From contig NZ_CP089211.1 of the NCBI RefSeq assembly GCF_021183825.1, positions 3,521,501 through 3,585,500 of the forward strand: a DNA stretch of 64,000 nucleotides. Direction: 5' to 3'. Numbering within the stretch: position 1 is the first letter of the stretch; every line of letters starts with the position of its first letter. Under the pieces are notes generated by a model. The model searched no databases. It was not told where the DNA came from and saw only the letters and a program-made list of their open reading frames with translations. Origin of the DNA: Sinomicrobium kalidii. Lineage in GTDB: Bacteria; Bacteroidota; Bacteroidia; Flavobacteriales; Flavobacteriaceae. The translations under genes were made by a program, and so were the position numbers. Below are positions 16,206 through 25,059 of this stretch, in pieces.

Positions 16206-16271
16206 TATGGTGACGGAGGATGAAAAAGCCCTGTGCCGTTACTGTTTAAGTTTTTATTATTCCTTACTTTT

Positions 16272-16302
16272 GATTCCCGTTTTTTGCGGGAATCTTTTAA
16301 TT
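16272..16302 (+). terminator. Terminator after the ECF unit
   Basis: GATTCCCG (16272-16279) pairs with CGGGAATC (16287-16294) and is followed by TTTTAATTTT. It separates the ECF operon from dnaG. Confidence 0.7.
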
Positions 16303-16329
16303 TTATAAAAGCTCAAAAATACAGGTATA

Positions 16330-18315
16330 TTGATTTCGAAGGAAACCATAGACAAAGTGTTTGAGACTTCCCGGGTAGAGGAGGTCATCGGTGATTTTGT
16401 GCAGTTAAAACGGTCGGGTTCAAACTTTAAGGGGTTGAGTCCGTTTACCGATGAACGCACCCCGAGCTTTATGGTATCCCCGGTAAAACAGATATGGAAG
16501 GATTTTTCATCCGGAAAAGGAGGGAATGTAGTGGCCTTTTTGATGGAACACGAGCACTTTACCTACCCGGAGGCCATAAAGTACCTGGCTAAAAAATACA
16601 ATATAGAAGTCGAGGAGACCGAGCGCACCGACGAGGAAAAGGAACAGGCCAACGAAAGGGAAAGCATGTACCTGGTGAGCGAATTTGCCAGGGATTATTT
16701 TGAAGATGTCCTCTGGAATACGGAACCGGGAAAGGCCATAGGGCTTACTTACTTTAAGGAGCGCGGATTTACGGACGACACGATAAAAAAGTTCGGCCTG
16801 GGTTATTCGCCGGACGTATGGGAAGCTTTTACCAAGGAAGCGCTTTCCAGTGGATATCAACTGGAATTCCTCGAAAAAACCGGACTTACCATAGTTAAGG
16901 AAAGTACAACTCCCGGTGGCGCGAAAAAGCAGTTCGACAGGTTCAAGGGCCGGGTAATGTTTCCTATCCAGTCCATGAGTGGCAGGGTGCTGGGCTTTGG
17001 AGGGCGGATACTGACCAACGATAAAAAGGCAGCCAAATACCTGAATTCCCCGGAGAGCGAGATTTACCATAAGAGCAAGGTACTTTATGGTATCAATCAT
17101 GCCAAGCAGGCCATAGCCAAAGAAGACAATTGCTATCTGGTAGAAGGATATACCGATGTGATCCAGTTTCACCAGAGTGGGATAGAAAATGTGGTGGCGT
17201 CCAGCGGAACCGCCCTGACGCCGGAACAGATCAGGCTCATCCAAAGGCTTACAAAGAACATTACGGTACTTTTTGACGGTGATGCCGCCGGATTGAGGGC
17301 TTCCCTGCGGGGAGTAGACCTTATCCTTGAACAGGGAATGAACGTAAAGGTCTGTGCCTTTCCGGAAGGCGAAGACCCGGACAGTTTTGCCCGTAATAAT
17401 CCGTTAGAAGACATCGTTCTTTACCTGGAAGAAAACGGTAAGGATTTTATCCGTTTCAAGGCTTCCCTGCTTGTGGAGGAAGCACAGAACGACCCTGTAA
17501 AGAAAGCGGATACCATACGGGATATCGTGAACAGTATTTCCAAAATCCCCGACAGGATACAGCGTGAGGTATATGTACAGGAGTGTTCCCGGATCATGGA
17601 CATATCAGAAGAAGTCCTGTTCAATACCCTGGCGCAGATAGGAAAAAGGGAACTCGCCGAAGCCAACAAAAAATATAAACAGGAACGGCAGGCGAGGGCG
17701 TTTGAAGTGGTTAAGGATTCTGATAATACTGTGGAAAAGGTAGACCTGCAGTATTTGCTGGAACGGAAAATAATTGAAGCCCTGTTGCTGTACGGTAATA
17801 AAACGGAAGATTTTGAAGATTTTATCCTGAAACAGGACGATGACGGGGAATTGCAGCTGGAACGTGTGATAAACACCACAAAGGTATTTGAAAAAATATT
17901 CCTGGACCTTCAGGAAGATGAAGTTGAACTGGGTAACCCGGTCTTCCGCAAGGTTTATCCCGAACTCATCCGGAAACTTAATGAGGAAGAGGATTTTACC
18001 GTAGAAAAATTTGTCCATACCATGGAGGAGGATGTGGCCGAAGAGGTGACGTCCATTCTTATGGACGAAGAAAAATATACACTGCACAAGTGGGGCGAGA
18101 AAGACATTTTTGTCAAAGACAAATCACAGGGGATTGCCCAGCTGGTGAGTGAAACCGTGTTGAACCTCAGGTGTTACCTGATTGACAAACGGGTGTCGGA
18201 ACTGCAACACCAGACCGTTGAAAAAAAAGATGGCAATTCGGAAATCCTGGAGGAGATCATGAACTACCATCAGTTAAAACGGTTGCTTGCCAAAAAGCTG
18301 AACAGGGTACTTTAG
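16330..18315 (+). CDS. dnaG: DNA primase with degenerate zinc-binding domain
   Basis: A 661-residue primase that lays RNA primers at the replication fork. The start is TTG at 16330, giving MISKETIDKVFETSRVEEVIG, the usual start of the family. The N-terminal domain has SPFTDERTPSFMVSP and WKDFSSGKGGN where CHC2-type primases have CPFHxEKTPSF and CFxCGxxGN: all four metal ligands are replaced (Cys-His-Cys-Cys to Ser-Thr-Asp-Ser). The Toprim core is intact, with VEGYTDV and FDGDAAG plus EDPDSF. The C-terminal helicase-interacting part is helical and acidic. Loss of zinc ligands appears to be a feature of flavobacterial primases rather than damage, since the frame is complete. Confidence 0.95.
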   Translation: MISKETIDKVFETSRVEEVIGDFVQLKRSGSNFKGLSPFTDERTPSFMVSPVKQIWKDFSSGKGGNVVAFLMEHEHFTYPEAIKYLAKKYNIEVEETERTDEEKEQANERESMYLVSEFARDYFEDVLWNTEPGKAIGLTYFKERGFTDDTIKKFGLGYSPDVWEAFTKEALSSGYQLEFLEKTGLTIVKESTTPGGAKKQFDRFKGRVMFPIQSMSGRVLGFGGRILTNDKKAAKYLNSPESEIYHKSKVLYGINHAKQAIAKEDNCYLVEGYTDVIQFHQSGIENVVASSGTALTPEQIRLIQRLTKNITVLFDGDAAGLRASLRGVDLILEQGMNVKVCAFPEGEDPDSFARNNPLEDIVLYLEENGKDFIRFKASLLVEEAQNDPVKKADTIRDIVNSISKIPDRIQREVYVQECSRIMDISEEVLFNTLAQIGKRELAEANKKYKQERQARAFEVVKDSDNTVEKVDLQYLLERKIIEALLLYGNKTEDFEDFILKQDDDGELQLERVINTTKVFEKIFLDLQEDEVELGNPVFRKVYPELIRKLNEEEDFTVEKFVHTMEEDVAEEVTSILMDEEKYTLHKWGEKDIFVKDKSQGIAQLVSETVLNLRCYLIDKRVSELQHQTVEKKDGNSEILEEIMNYHQLKRLLAKKLNRVL

Positions 18316-18337
18316 TCCGACTTTTGCGCTGTTGTTT

Positions 18338-18967
18338 TTAATACAGTTCCAGGGCCTTGGCCTGTTGCAGCATATCTACCATGTTGTCTACATTCAGCTT
18401 TCGCATCAGGCGGGCTTTGTATGTACTTACGGTTTTTTCGTTAAGACCGAGTTCTTCGGCTACATACTTGTTTCGTTTGCCCTCGGCGAGGAGTTTCAGT
18501 ACTTCTACTTCGCGGGTAGAGAGTTTCCGGAAGAATTTTCTCGGCTTGTTGGTACTTTCGTCAAAGGCGAGGCGCTGTGCCAGTTCATTGGTAATGAACA
18601 GTCCGCCATTGGCGATTTTGGCGATGGCTTCCGAGAGCAGGGCGGTATCGGCATCTTTTGAAAGATAACCGGAGGCTCCTGCCCGGAGGGTACTCAGTGC
18701 ATAAACATCTTCAGATTCTGAACTGAATATAAGTACCTTGGCCTGGGAATATTCTTTTTTTAATTGTCTCAAAGCCGTGATTCCGTTAACTTCCGGGATG
18801 TTCATTTCCAGGAGGATAATGTCCGGGCTTTTTTTGGGTAACACCTCGAAAAGTTCAGAGGTGGTACGCACTTTTCCTACTACTTCAATGTCTTTATTAT
18901 TGCTGAGTGCTGCAATAATTCCATCTTGCACTACCGGATGGTTGTCGGCAATTAATACTTTAATCAT
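18338..18967 (-). CDS. NarL/FixJ-type response regulator with Glu at the phospho-acceptor site
   Basis: A 209-residue two-domain regulator: a receiver (about 1-120) and a LuxR-type DNA-binding domain (about 145-205, LSTREVEVLKLLAEGKRN through VSTYKARLMRKL). Phospho-acceptor Asp is normally in LLDxxMP; here the segment is IILLEMNIP with Glu54. The acidic pocket is Asp8-Asn9 rather than two acidic residues, while the Lys of YLSKDA is kept. A Glu at this position often mimics constant phosphorylation, so regulation may not use a histidine kinase; none is adjacent. It is convergent with dnaG, the two stop codons being 22 bases apart. Targets are unknown. Confidence 0.9.
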   Translation of the reverse strand: MIKVLIADNHPVVQDGIIAALSNNKDIEVVGKVRTTSELFEVLPKKSPDIILLEMNIPEVNGITALRQLKKEYSQAKVLIFSSESEDVYALSTLRAGASGYLSKDADTALLSEAIAKIANGGLFITNELAQRLAFDESTNKPRKFFRKLSTREVEVLKLLAEGKRNKYVAEELGLNEKTVSTYKARLMRKLNVDNMVDMLQQAKALELY

Positions 18968-19264
18968 GATGATCTGTTTTTATTAGGATTAGTTAGGTTC
19001 TATCACAAACCATCGCGAGTAAGTAGGAAATTAGTGCAAAAGCACAACTTGGGGTAAGTGGGTATAAATATAATTAAAAAAAATATCCTATGCAATATTA
19101 AAGAAAAATATTTCGTTTTTTTTTACAATTAAAGTCTGACATATGTAAGTTAAGTTCAATAGTCATTGCAGTAAATTACTATGAAAAATGCGTCTTTTTA
19201 CCTATGAACGGGAGGAGGTCAATTTATAAAGATCATACTTGAAAAGTGTGTTACCGGTAAAAAG

Positions 19265-19290
19265 AAAGGCAATCCAGAGTGATTGCCTTT
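19265..19290 (-). terminator. Terminator of nadE
   Basis: AAAGGCAATC (19265-19274) pairs perfectly with GATTGCCTTT (19281-19290), 6-base loop, with CTTTCTTTTT beyond it on the minus strand. It lies 15 bases after the nadE stop. The rest of the 18968-19304 gap is AT-rich and shows no gene. Confidence 0.75.
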
Positions 19291-19304
19291 ACACCTAATT
19301 TATC

Positions 19305-20096
19305 TTATGATCTTAACGCTTCCGGGATTTCACAAACAGGTATGGGGATCATTTTGTGCTTATTGGCCCGATGAAAGCGCCTGTAAATCCCGAACACCTC
19401 CTTTTCGCGACCTTCGAAATCTTCGGGTGATTTTCCTTCTTCGTTCATTTTCATGGCCCACTCCAGTTCCGGGTAAGTGGCTCCGATCTGGTCTTCGTCG
19501 GTCCGGTTATCTCCCCAGAGGCCGTCTGTAGGGGGAGCAACCTGTATTTCCTCGATAATGCCCAGGTGTTCGGCTATCTCATAAACCTCGGTCTTCAGCA
19601 GGTCGGCTATAGGGCTCAGGTCCACTCCGCCGTCACCATATTTGGTATAGAATCCGACGCCGAAATCCTCAACCTTGTTCCCTGTACCGGCCACAAGGTA
19701 GCCTTTAAGCGCCGCAAAATAATACAGGGTGGACATCCGTAACCTTGCACGCGTATTGGCCAGGGCCATAAACCGGTCTTCTTCTCTCTCCACTCCGGGA
19801 AGTGTATCAATGAGACTGTCAAAAACCGGGGTGAGGTTTACCGATTCCATATTCACATTATCGTGGTTTTTTTTCAGCCATTCTATATGTTTCAGGGCCC
19901 TCGTTACCTGGTTTTCCGACTGGTGTATGGGCATTTCCAGGCACAGTAGCGGAAGCCCTGTCCTTGCACATAATGTTGAGGTTACCGCCGAGTCGATACC
20001 CCCGGAAACTCCTATAACAAACCCTTTGACTTTTGCGTTTGTTGCATAATCCTTTAACCAGTGAACAATATGATCAATTACTTTTTCCGTTTTCAT
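19305..20096 (-). CDS. nadE: NAD+ synthetase
   Basis: A 263-residue enzyme that converts nicotinic acid adenine dinucleotide to NAD+ using ATP, in the cytosol. The adenylation P-loop is seen as VSGGIDSAVTS (30-40), with further family blocks RARLRMSTLYYFA, VAGTGNKVEDFGVGFYTKYGDGGVDLSPIADL and PTDGLWGDNRTDEDQIG. There is no N-terminal nitrilase-like glutaminase domain, so it should use free ammonia. It is divergent from gldB; nadE next to gldB-gldC is an arrangement known from gliding flavobacteria. A terminator hairpin follows at 19265. Confidence 0.95.
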   Translation of the reverse strand: MKTEKVIDHIVHWLKDYATNAKVKGFVIGVSGGIDSAVTSTLCARTGLPLLCLEMPIHQSENQVTRALKHIEWLKKNHDNVNMESVNLTPVFDSLIDTLPGVEREEDRFMALANTRARLRMSTLYYFAALKGYLVAGTGNKVEDFGVGFYTKYGDGGVDLSPIADLLKTEVYEIAEHLGIIEEIQVAPPTDGLWGDNRTDEDQIGATYPELEWAMKMNEEGKSPEDFEGREKEVFGIYRRFHRANKHKMIPIPVCEIPEALRS

Positions 20097-20191
20097 TCGG
20101 TTGTTGTTTATTCTGTATTACCTTTGCCGGTTGTTAGGCCGGATAAAATTATTAAAAAGATTTGTGGTTTATAAATAGTATTTTCACACTT

Positions 20192-21151
20192 ATGCGAAAA
20201 AATGTGATATTTATAATGATTTTGTCTGTGATCTTTTCCTGTAACCGGAAAGATCGTATGGAAGAAGAGATAGGGAAAATCAAAATTGATGTACGGGTCG
20301 ACCGCTTTGACAAGGAGTTTTCCCGGGCCACTCCGGAGGCCCTGCCACAATTGAAATCTGCCTATCCTTTTCTTTTTCCTTCGCAATATAAGGATAGTGT
20401 GTGGATAGCGAAAATGAAGGACACCATTCAACAGGAAGTTACAGGAGAAGTAGTCCGGGCTTTTCCGGGTTTTTCGGAGGAAAAGGAAGAACTGCGATCA
20501 CTTTTTCAGCATATAAAATACTATTTCCCGGATTTTAAGGCACCCAAGGTGATAACGCTTACATCAAATGTGGATTACAGGAATCGTGTAATATGGGCCG
20601 ACAGCCTCCTCCTGTTGTCTCTGGATGTCTATTTGGGGCCGGATCACAGGTTTTACAATGCCATACCGCAATACCGGAAAAAGAATTTCTCCAGGGAGCA
20701 GATCGTTTCCGATGCGGCTTCCGGTTATGCTTCGGCAAAAATCCCGCGGGAAAAAGGACGGAGTTTTCTGGCGGCAATGATACATGCAGGGAAGGAGTTG
20801 TACCTGAAAGACCTGCTTATCCCATTCAAAAGTGAGGCGTCCAGAATAGGATATACCGATAAGGAAATGAACTGGGTCGTAGCAAATGAAAGCGAAATGT
20901 GGCGCTATTTTGTAGCGCGGAACCTGCTGTTTGCTACCGATTCAAAATTAAAGGACCGTTTTATCGAACCTGCACCGTTCTCCAAGTTTTACCTGGAGCT
21001 GGACAATGAGTCCCCCGGAGGGGTGGGGCGGTTTATCGGCTGGCGGATTGTCAGGGCGTATATGCATAACAATGATGTATCTTTGCAGGAAATGTTACGA
21101 ACTCCTGCCGGAGATATTTTTAATAAGTCGGGCTATAAGCCTGAAAAATAA
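20192..21151 (+). CDS. gldB: Gliding motility lipoprotein GldB
   Basis: A 319-residue lipoprotein. The ATG at 20192 gives the signal peptide MRKNVIFIMILSVIFSC with the lipobox Cys17; an upstream in-frame ATG at 20162 would add ten residues and weaken the signal. The sequence has the GldB hallmarks, including DVRVDRFDKEF near the start and GRFIGWRIVRAYMHNNDVSLQEML near the end. GldB is one of the proteins needed for gliding in Flavobacterium johnsoniae and is linked to the type IX secretion/gliding apparatus in the envelope. It is followed 65 bases later by gldC, as in characterised species, and is divergent from nadE. Confidence 0.93.
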   Translation: MRKNVIFIMILSVIFSCNRKDRMEEEIGKIKIDVRVDRFDKEFSRATPEALPQLKSAYPFLFPSQYKDSVWIAKMKDTIQQEVTGEVVRAFPGFSEEKEELRSLFQHIKYYFPDFKAPKVITLTSNVDYRNRVIWADSLLLLSLDVYLGPDHRFYNAIPQYRKKNFSREQIVSDAASGYASAKIPREKGRSFLAAMIHAGKELYLKDLLIPFKSEASRIGYTDKEMNWVVANESEMWRYFVARNLLFATDSKLKDRFIEPAPFSKFYLELDNESPGGVGRFIGWRIVRAYMHNNDVSLQEMLRTPAGDIFNKSGYKPEK

Positions 21152-21216
21152 CAGGACTGAAATGGTGGCATAACCTGAAACCTGCAACATGTAATCTTGA
21201 ATTAAATTAAAGAACA

Positions 21217-21555
21217 ATGGCAAAGACACATACATCCAATATTAACCTTTCTGTAGAACTGGACGAAAACAGGGTTCCCGAAAAACTGCACTGGTCGGCA
21301 GAAGACGGTGGTGTGAATAAGGAAGAGGCCAGGGCCATGCTGCTTTCCATCTGGGACAGTAAAAAGCAGGAAACACTTCGTATTGATCTCTGGACCAAAG
21401 ATATGCCCGTAGACGAGATGAAAGTGTTCTTTCATCAGAGCCTGGTGGCCATGAGCGATACTTTTCACCGGGCTACACAGGATGAAAAAATGACAGCGAC
21501 CATGAAGGATTTCTGCGATTATTTTGCAGAGAAGCTGGAACTGAAGAAGGAATAG
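21217..21555 (+). CDS. gldC: Gliding motility protein GldC
   Basis: A 112-residue cytoplasmic protein, close to the usual length of GldC. It opens MAKTHTSNINLSVELDENRVPEKLHWSAED and includes LLSIWDSKKQETLRIDLWTKDMPVDEMK, patterns typical of the family. GldC is accessory: in Flavobacterium johnsoniae its absence reduces but does not abolish motility. It is placed right behind gldB in what is probably one transcript and ends 17 bases before the convergent engB stop. No membrane segment or signal is present. Confidence 0.93.
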   Translation: MAKTHTSNINLSVELDENRVPEKLHWSAEDGGVNKEEARAMLLSIWDSKKQETLRIDLWTKDMPVDEMKVFFHQSLVAMSDTFHRATQDEKMTATMKDFCDYFAEKLELKKE

Positions 21556-21572
21556 AACAGGGGTGCGGTATT

Positions 21573-22181
21573 TTATTTTCCGATCACCTGTTGGTTGATG
21601 TTGTCAATATAGGCGAGGAGGTCTTCTTTCCCCGTACCGTTGGCCGAAGAGGTGACAAAATGCGGTGGGGCCTCTTCCCAGGCATCGTCAAGCAGCTTTT
21701 CCAGATATTCTTCCGCCTTTCGTTCTACGGCTTTTGGTTTCAACTTGTCTGCCTTGGTGAAGACTATTGAAAAGGGAATACGGTTGATACCCATCCACTG
21801 CATGAATTCGAGGTCAATCTTTTGCGGTTCGTGCCGTATGTCTATGAGGACGAAGGCACAGACCAGTTGTTCCCGCTTTTCAAAATAGTCGGTAATGAAT
21901 TTCTGGAACGTATTTTTCAGCTTTTTGGAAACCTTGGCATAGCCATATCCCGGAAGGTCAACCAAAAACCACCGGTTATTGATCCTGAAATGATTGATGA
22001 GCTGAGTTTTTCCCGGTTTTCCGGAAGTTTTGGCCAGGTTTTTCCGCTCCGTTAACATGTTTATCAGTGAAGATTTTCCTACGTTGGATCTTCCTATGAA
22101 AGCATATTCGGGGATGGGATCTGCCGGACATTTGTTCACGTCCGTATTGCTGATGACAAATTCTGCCGATTGTACACGCAT
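21573..22181 (-). CDS. engB: Ribosome-biogenesis GTPase EngB/YsxC
   Basis: A 202-residue GTPase of the TRAFAC class required for assembly of the large ribosomal subunit. Motifs: G1 GRSNVGKSS (30-38), G2 around KTSGKPGKTQ, G3 DLPGYGYA, G4 TKADK and G5-like TSSANGTG. Length agrees with the family. It forms a minus-strand pair with the hydrolase gene upstream, from which it is separated by only 6 bases, so both are probably co-transcribed. Convergent with gldC. Confidence 0.95.
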   Translation of the reverse strand: MRVQSAEFVISNTDVNKCPADPIPEYAFIGRSNVGKSSLINMLTERKNLAKTSGKPGKTQLINHFRINNRWFLVDLPGYGYAKVSKKLKNTFQKFITDYFEKREQLVCAFVLIDIRHEPQKIDLEFMQWMGINRIPFSIVFTKADKLKPKAVERKAEEYLEKLLDDAWEEAPPHFVTSSANGTGKEDLLAYIDNINQQVIGK

Positions 22182-22187
22182 TTCTTG

Positions 22188-22952
22188 TTAAAAATTTCTG
22201 TCGTTCAACCATTTCTCCAGCAGGGCGTTGAATTCTTCCGGATGTTCCATCATGGGGGCGTGCCCGCATTCATCTATCCAGAACAGGTCGGAATCCGGCA
22301 GGAGGCTGTGGAACTCTTCTGCCACATTGGGTGGAGTCACAGTGTCGTTTTTCCCCCAGATAATGCAGGTGGGCGTTCGCATATGCGGGAGGTCCTTGGC
22401 CATGTTGTGGCGAATGGCACTTTTGGCAATGGCCAGTGTTTTTATAAGCTTGGAGCGGTCGTTTACCGCAGCAAATACTTCATCTACAATTTCCTTGGTG
22501 GCTACCTTCGGGTCGTAAAAGACATCTTCGCTTTTTTTCTTGATGAATTCGTAGTTCCCGCGTTTCGGGTAGCCGTCGCCCATGGCACTTTCATAAAGCC
22601 CGGAGCTCCCTGTGATTACCAATCCTTTTACGCGTTGCGGGAATAGCTTGGCATGGAGGAGACCGATGTGTCCTCCCAGGGAATTTCCCAGCAGGATCAC
22701 CTGGTCCAGTTTTTTGTGTTCTATGAATTGCTCCAGGTATTTGGCGAAACTCTTCACATTGGTTCGCAACAGCGGCTTGGTATATATCGGTAATTCAGGC
22801 ACGATGATCTTGTACCCTTTTTTCGGAAAGTGCTCGGCTACACCGTTGAAGTTGCTCAATCCTCCCATCAACCCGTGGAGAATAATTATCGGGGTGCCTT
22901 CTCCGATTTCCAAATAAGAATATTTTCCTTCTTTCTTTATGTCGTGTACCAT
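22188..22952 (-). CDS. Alpha/beta hydrolase
   Basis: A 254-residue alpha/beta-fold hydrolase. The oxyanion segment ILHGLMGG, nucleophile elbow GNSLGGHIG (Ser91), the acidic region CIIWGKNDTVTPP and the catalytic His in DECGHAPMMEHP are all present, so the enzyme should be active as an esterase, lipase-like or C-C hydrolase. ATG at 22952 is preferred; another ATG stands one codon earlier. There is no signal peptide. It is the first gene of a pair with engB. Substrate cannot be deduced. Confidence 0.9.
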   Translation of the reverse strand: MVHDIKKEGKYSYLEIGEGTPIIILHGLMGGLSNFNGVAEHFPKKGYKIIVPELPIYTKPLLRTNVKSFAKYLEQFIEHKKLDQVILLGNSLGGHIGLLHAKLFPQRVKGLVITGSSGLYESAMGDGYPKRGNYEFIKKKSEDVFYDPKVATKEIVDEVFAAVNDRSKLIKTLAIAKSAIRHNMAKDLPHMRTPTCIIWGKNDTVTPPNVAEEFHSLLPDSDLFWIDECGHAPMMEHPEEFNALLEKWLNDRNF

Positions 22953-23230
22953 CAATAGGTTAGTTGATATTCTAAGATAGCAAATTTACATAAAAATGTT
23001 TCATGGCAAATTTTACACTTCCGGTCCCCTTATATTTTATAAAAAATGTGTTTGGGCGCCGTTCTCCGCGTGTGGAAAATATACAGCCGGGTACAATCAA
23101 AAACCGGGGATATGCAACATGAGATACACATGAAATTAACGGGTTAAGCAGGTGACTACCACCGCTGTTAAGGCCGAAAGCAGCGGTAAACTGTGCATTT
23201 CATCGGGAAAATGGCAAAACTTATCAACAA

Positions 23231-23275
23231 AGTGGTAAAAAGTGGTAAAAAGTGGTAAATAATTCCATATATTTG
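23231..23275 (+). promoter_or_regulatory. MraZ-type operator (three 10-bp boxes) and -7 promoter box
   Basis: AGTGGTAAAA occurs three times in direct contact (23231-23240, 23241-23250, 23251-23260, the last ending AAAT). MraZ proteins bind short GTGG-containing direct repeats with about one helical turn spacing upstream of their own gene. A -7 box TATATTTG follows at 23268-23275, so bound MraZ would cover the -33 region and repress the dcw cluster. The remainder of the 22953-23308 gap shows no gene. Confidence 0.75.
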
Positions 23276-23308
23276 AAAAAGTAAACCTCGGAAGCTTGTT
23301 GTTTGATA

Positions 23309-23776
23309 ATGAATAACTTCATCGGAACATATGAGTGTAAAGCAGATGCCAAGGGCAGGGTAATGCTCCCTGTGGCCCTGAAAAATCAGCTTTCGCCGGT
23401 ACTGCAACAAGGGTTTGTTTTGAAACGTGGAGTGTTTCAGCCCTGTCTGGAGCTGTACCCGATGGAGGAATGGAATGTATTGATGCAAAAGGTGAATAAG
23501 CTCAACAGGTTTAAAAAAAAGAACAATGATTTTATCCGCCGTTTTACCGCCGGGGTGAAAATGGTGGAGGTGGACGCCACGGGGCGGCTGCTTATCCCCA
23601 AGGACCTGGTGGCTTTTGCGGGGATACATAAGGAAATTGTGTTGTCTTCGGCCATCAATATTATTGAGATCTGGGACAAAGATAAGTATGAGCAGGCTAT
23701 TGACGACGCTGCTGTGGACTTTGCCGAGCTGGCGGAAGAGGTAATGGGAAATGACGAAGAAGATGGAATATCATAA
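23309..23776 (+). CDS. mraZ: Division/cell wall cluster transcriptional regulator MraZ
   Basis: A 155-residue DNA-binding protein with two AbrB-like (SpoVT-type) halves: FIGTYECKADAKGRVMLPVALK at the N-terminus and VEVDATGRLLIPKDL in the second half, each containing the D-x-x-GR-hydrophobic-hydrophobic-P signature. ATG at 23309 is chosen over a TTG two codons earlier. MraZ controls the dcw cluster and binds direct repeats upstream of itself; three suitable boxes are seen at 23231-23260. The end of the gene overlaps rsmH by 14 bases, indicating a common transcript. Confidence 0.95.
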   Translation: MNNFIGTYECKADAKGRVMLPVALKNQLSPVLQQGFVLKRGVFQPCLELYPMEEWNVLMQKVNKLNRFKKKNNDFIRRFTAGVKMVEVDATGRLLIPKDLVAFAGIHKEIVLSSAINIIEIWDKDKYEQAIDDAAVDFAELAEEVMGNDEEDGIS

Positions 23777-24659
23777 TCCCGTAATGTTGCAGGAGTCTGT
23801 TGATGGACTTCAGGTCAGGGAAGACGGGGTCTACGTCGACGTGACTTTCGGGGGTGGCGGACACTCCCTTGAAATATTGAAAAGACTGGGGCCTGACGGG
23901 AAACTGTTTGCCTTTGATCAGGATGAAGATGCACTGGAAAACACACTGGAAGACGACAGGTTTGTGCTGATCCACGAAAATTTCAGGCATGTGAGGCGTT
24001 TTTTGCGGCTCTACGGTGTCAGGCAGGTGGATGGAGTACTCGGGGATTTCGGGGTGTCTTCACATCAGTTCGATATTCCCGAACGCGGATTTTCCACAAG
24101 GTTCGATGCCGGACTGGATATGCGGATGAGTAAACGGAATGAGCTGTCGGCTTACAACGTGATTAATGATTACAGTGAAGAGCAGTTGCGTGGAGTGTTG
24201 AGCCTGTATGGTGAATTGCGGAGCGCGAGGGCTATGGCCGGAGCTGTGGTAAACGCCAGGAAGCAGTCACCTTTGAAAACGACTGAAGATCTTAAGAAGG
24301 TCTTAGGCCGGTTTTTACCACGGCAAAAGGAATATAAGGTATTGGCCCAGGTGTATCAGGCCGTTCGTATAGAAGTGAACAGGGAGATCGAAGTGTTGAA
24401 GGAGTTTTTGCTGCAAATGCCCGGTTTGGTGAAAAAAGGAGGGCGGATCAGTCTGATAAGCTATCATTCCCTGGAAGACCGGCTGGTGAAGCGGTTTATA
24501 CGCAGCGGGATATTTGAAGGTGAACCGGAAAAGGATTTCTACGGAAACGTCAGCGTTCCTTTTAAAAAAGTGGGGGGATTGATAGTGCCTGCGAAAGATG
24601 AAATAGAGCAGAATAACAGGGCGAGGAGTGCGAAACTCCGTATCGCCGAACGGATTTGA
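23763..24659 (+). CDS. rsmH: 16S rRNA (cytosine-1402-N4)-methyltransferase RsmH
   Basis: A 298-residue SAM-dependent methyltransferase (MraW) that modifies C1402 in the ribosomal P site. It begins MEYHNPVMLQESVDGL when started at 23763; an ATG four codons earlier is the alternative. Motifs include VDVTFGGGGHSLEIL (SAM site), GVLGDFGVSSHQFD, RGFSTRFDAGLDMRM and SYHSLEDRLVKRF. It overlaps the 3' end of mraZ and precedes the ftsL-like gene by about 30 bases, the standard dcw order. Confidence 0.96.
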   Translation: MEYHNPVMLQESVDGLQVREDGVYVDVTFGGGGHSLEILKRLGPDGKLFAFDQDEDALENTLEDDRFVLIHENFRHVRRFLRLYGVRQVDGVLGDFGVSSHQFDIPERGFSTRFDAGLDMRMSKRNELSAYNVINDYSEEQLRGVLSLYGELRSARAMAGAVVNARKQSPLKTTEDLKKVLGRFLPRQKEYKVLAQVYQAVRIEVNREIEVLKEFLLQMPGLVKKGGRISLISYHSLEDRLVKRFIRSGIFEGEPEKDFYGNVSVPFKKVGGLIVPAKDEIEQNNRARSAKLRIAERI

Positions 24660-24691
24660 AAGAAGAACGATTGTAAAAATAAAAAAGGCGG

Positions 24692-25015
24692 ATGGTGAAG
24701 AATAAGTTGATGGACATACTGAAAGGGAAATTCCTGGTGAGCGACGACGCAGTGAAGAACTGGAGGTTCATCCTGTTTGCTTCCGCCCTTGCGGTATTGA
24801 TGATTGCCAGTTCGCACAATGCCGATAAAAAAGTACACGAGATCGCGAAGCTCAATGAGGAAGTCAAGGAGTTGCGCAGTGAGTTTGTAGACACCAGGGC
24901 CAGGATGCAGCAGATGAAACTCGAATCCACGATCATGTCCCGTTTAAAAGATAAAGGGTTGAAGCAATCGGATAAAGCCCCGAAAAAAATAGTAATTGTA
25001 GAAGAAGATCAGTAA
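24692..25015 (+). CDS. ftsL: FtsL-like division protein
   Basis: A 107-residue bitopic membrane protein: a short cytoplasmic N-terminus, one membrane segment at about residues 26-42 (FILFASALAVLMIASS), then a periplasmic coiled coil (KKVHEIAKLNEEVKELRSEFVDTRARMQQM). FtsL sequences are poorly conserved, but size, topology and position between rsmH and ftsI are diagnostic. It would act with FtsQ and a FtsB-like partner to activate the FtsW-FtsI synthase at the septum. No signal cleavage site is seen. The start at 24692 could also be the Met six codons later. Confidence 0.85.
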   Translation: MVKNKLMDILKGKFLVSDDAVKNWRFILFASALAVLMIASSHNADKKVHEIAKLNEEVKELRSEFVDTRARMQQMKLESTIMSRLKDKGLKQSDKAPKKIVIVEEDQ

Positions 25016-25059
25016 AGATCAAAACAAACACTTACGACCGGATTTTTTAATAGAAAATC

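Noticed and set aside
16330..16530. Loss of the zinc motif as a sign that dnaG is a pseudogene
   Set aside because: The frame is complete for 661 residues, the Toprim motifs are intact and the changed segment is otherwise well ordered.
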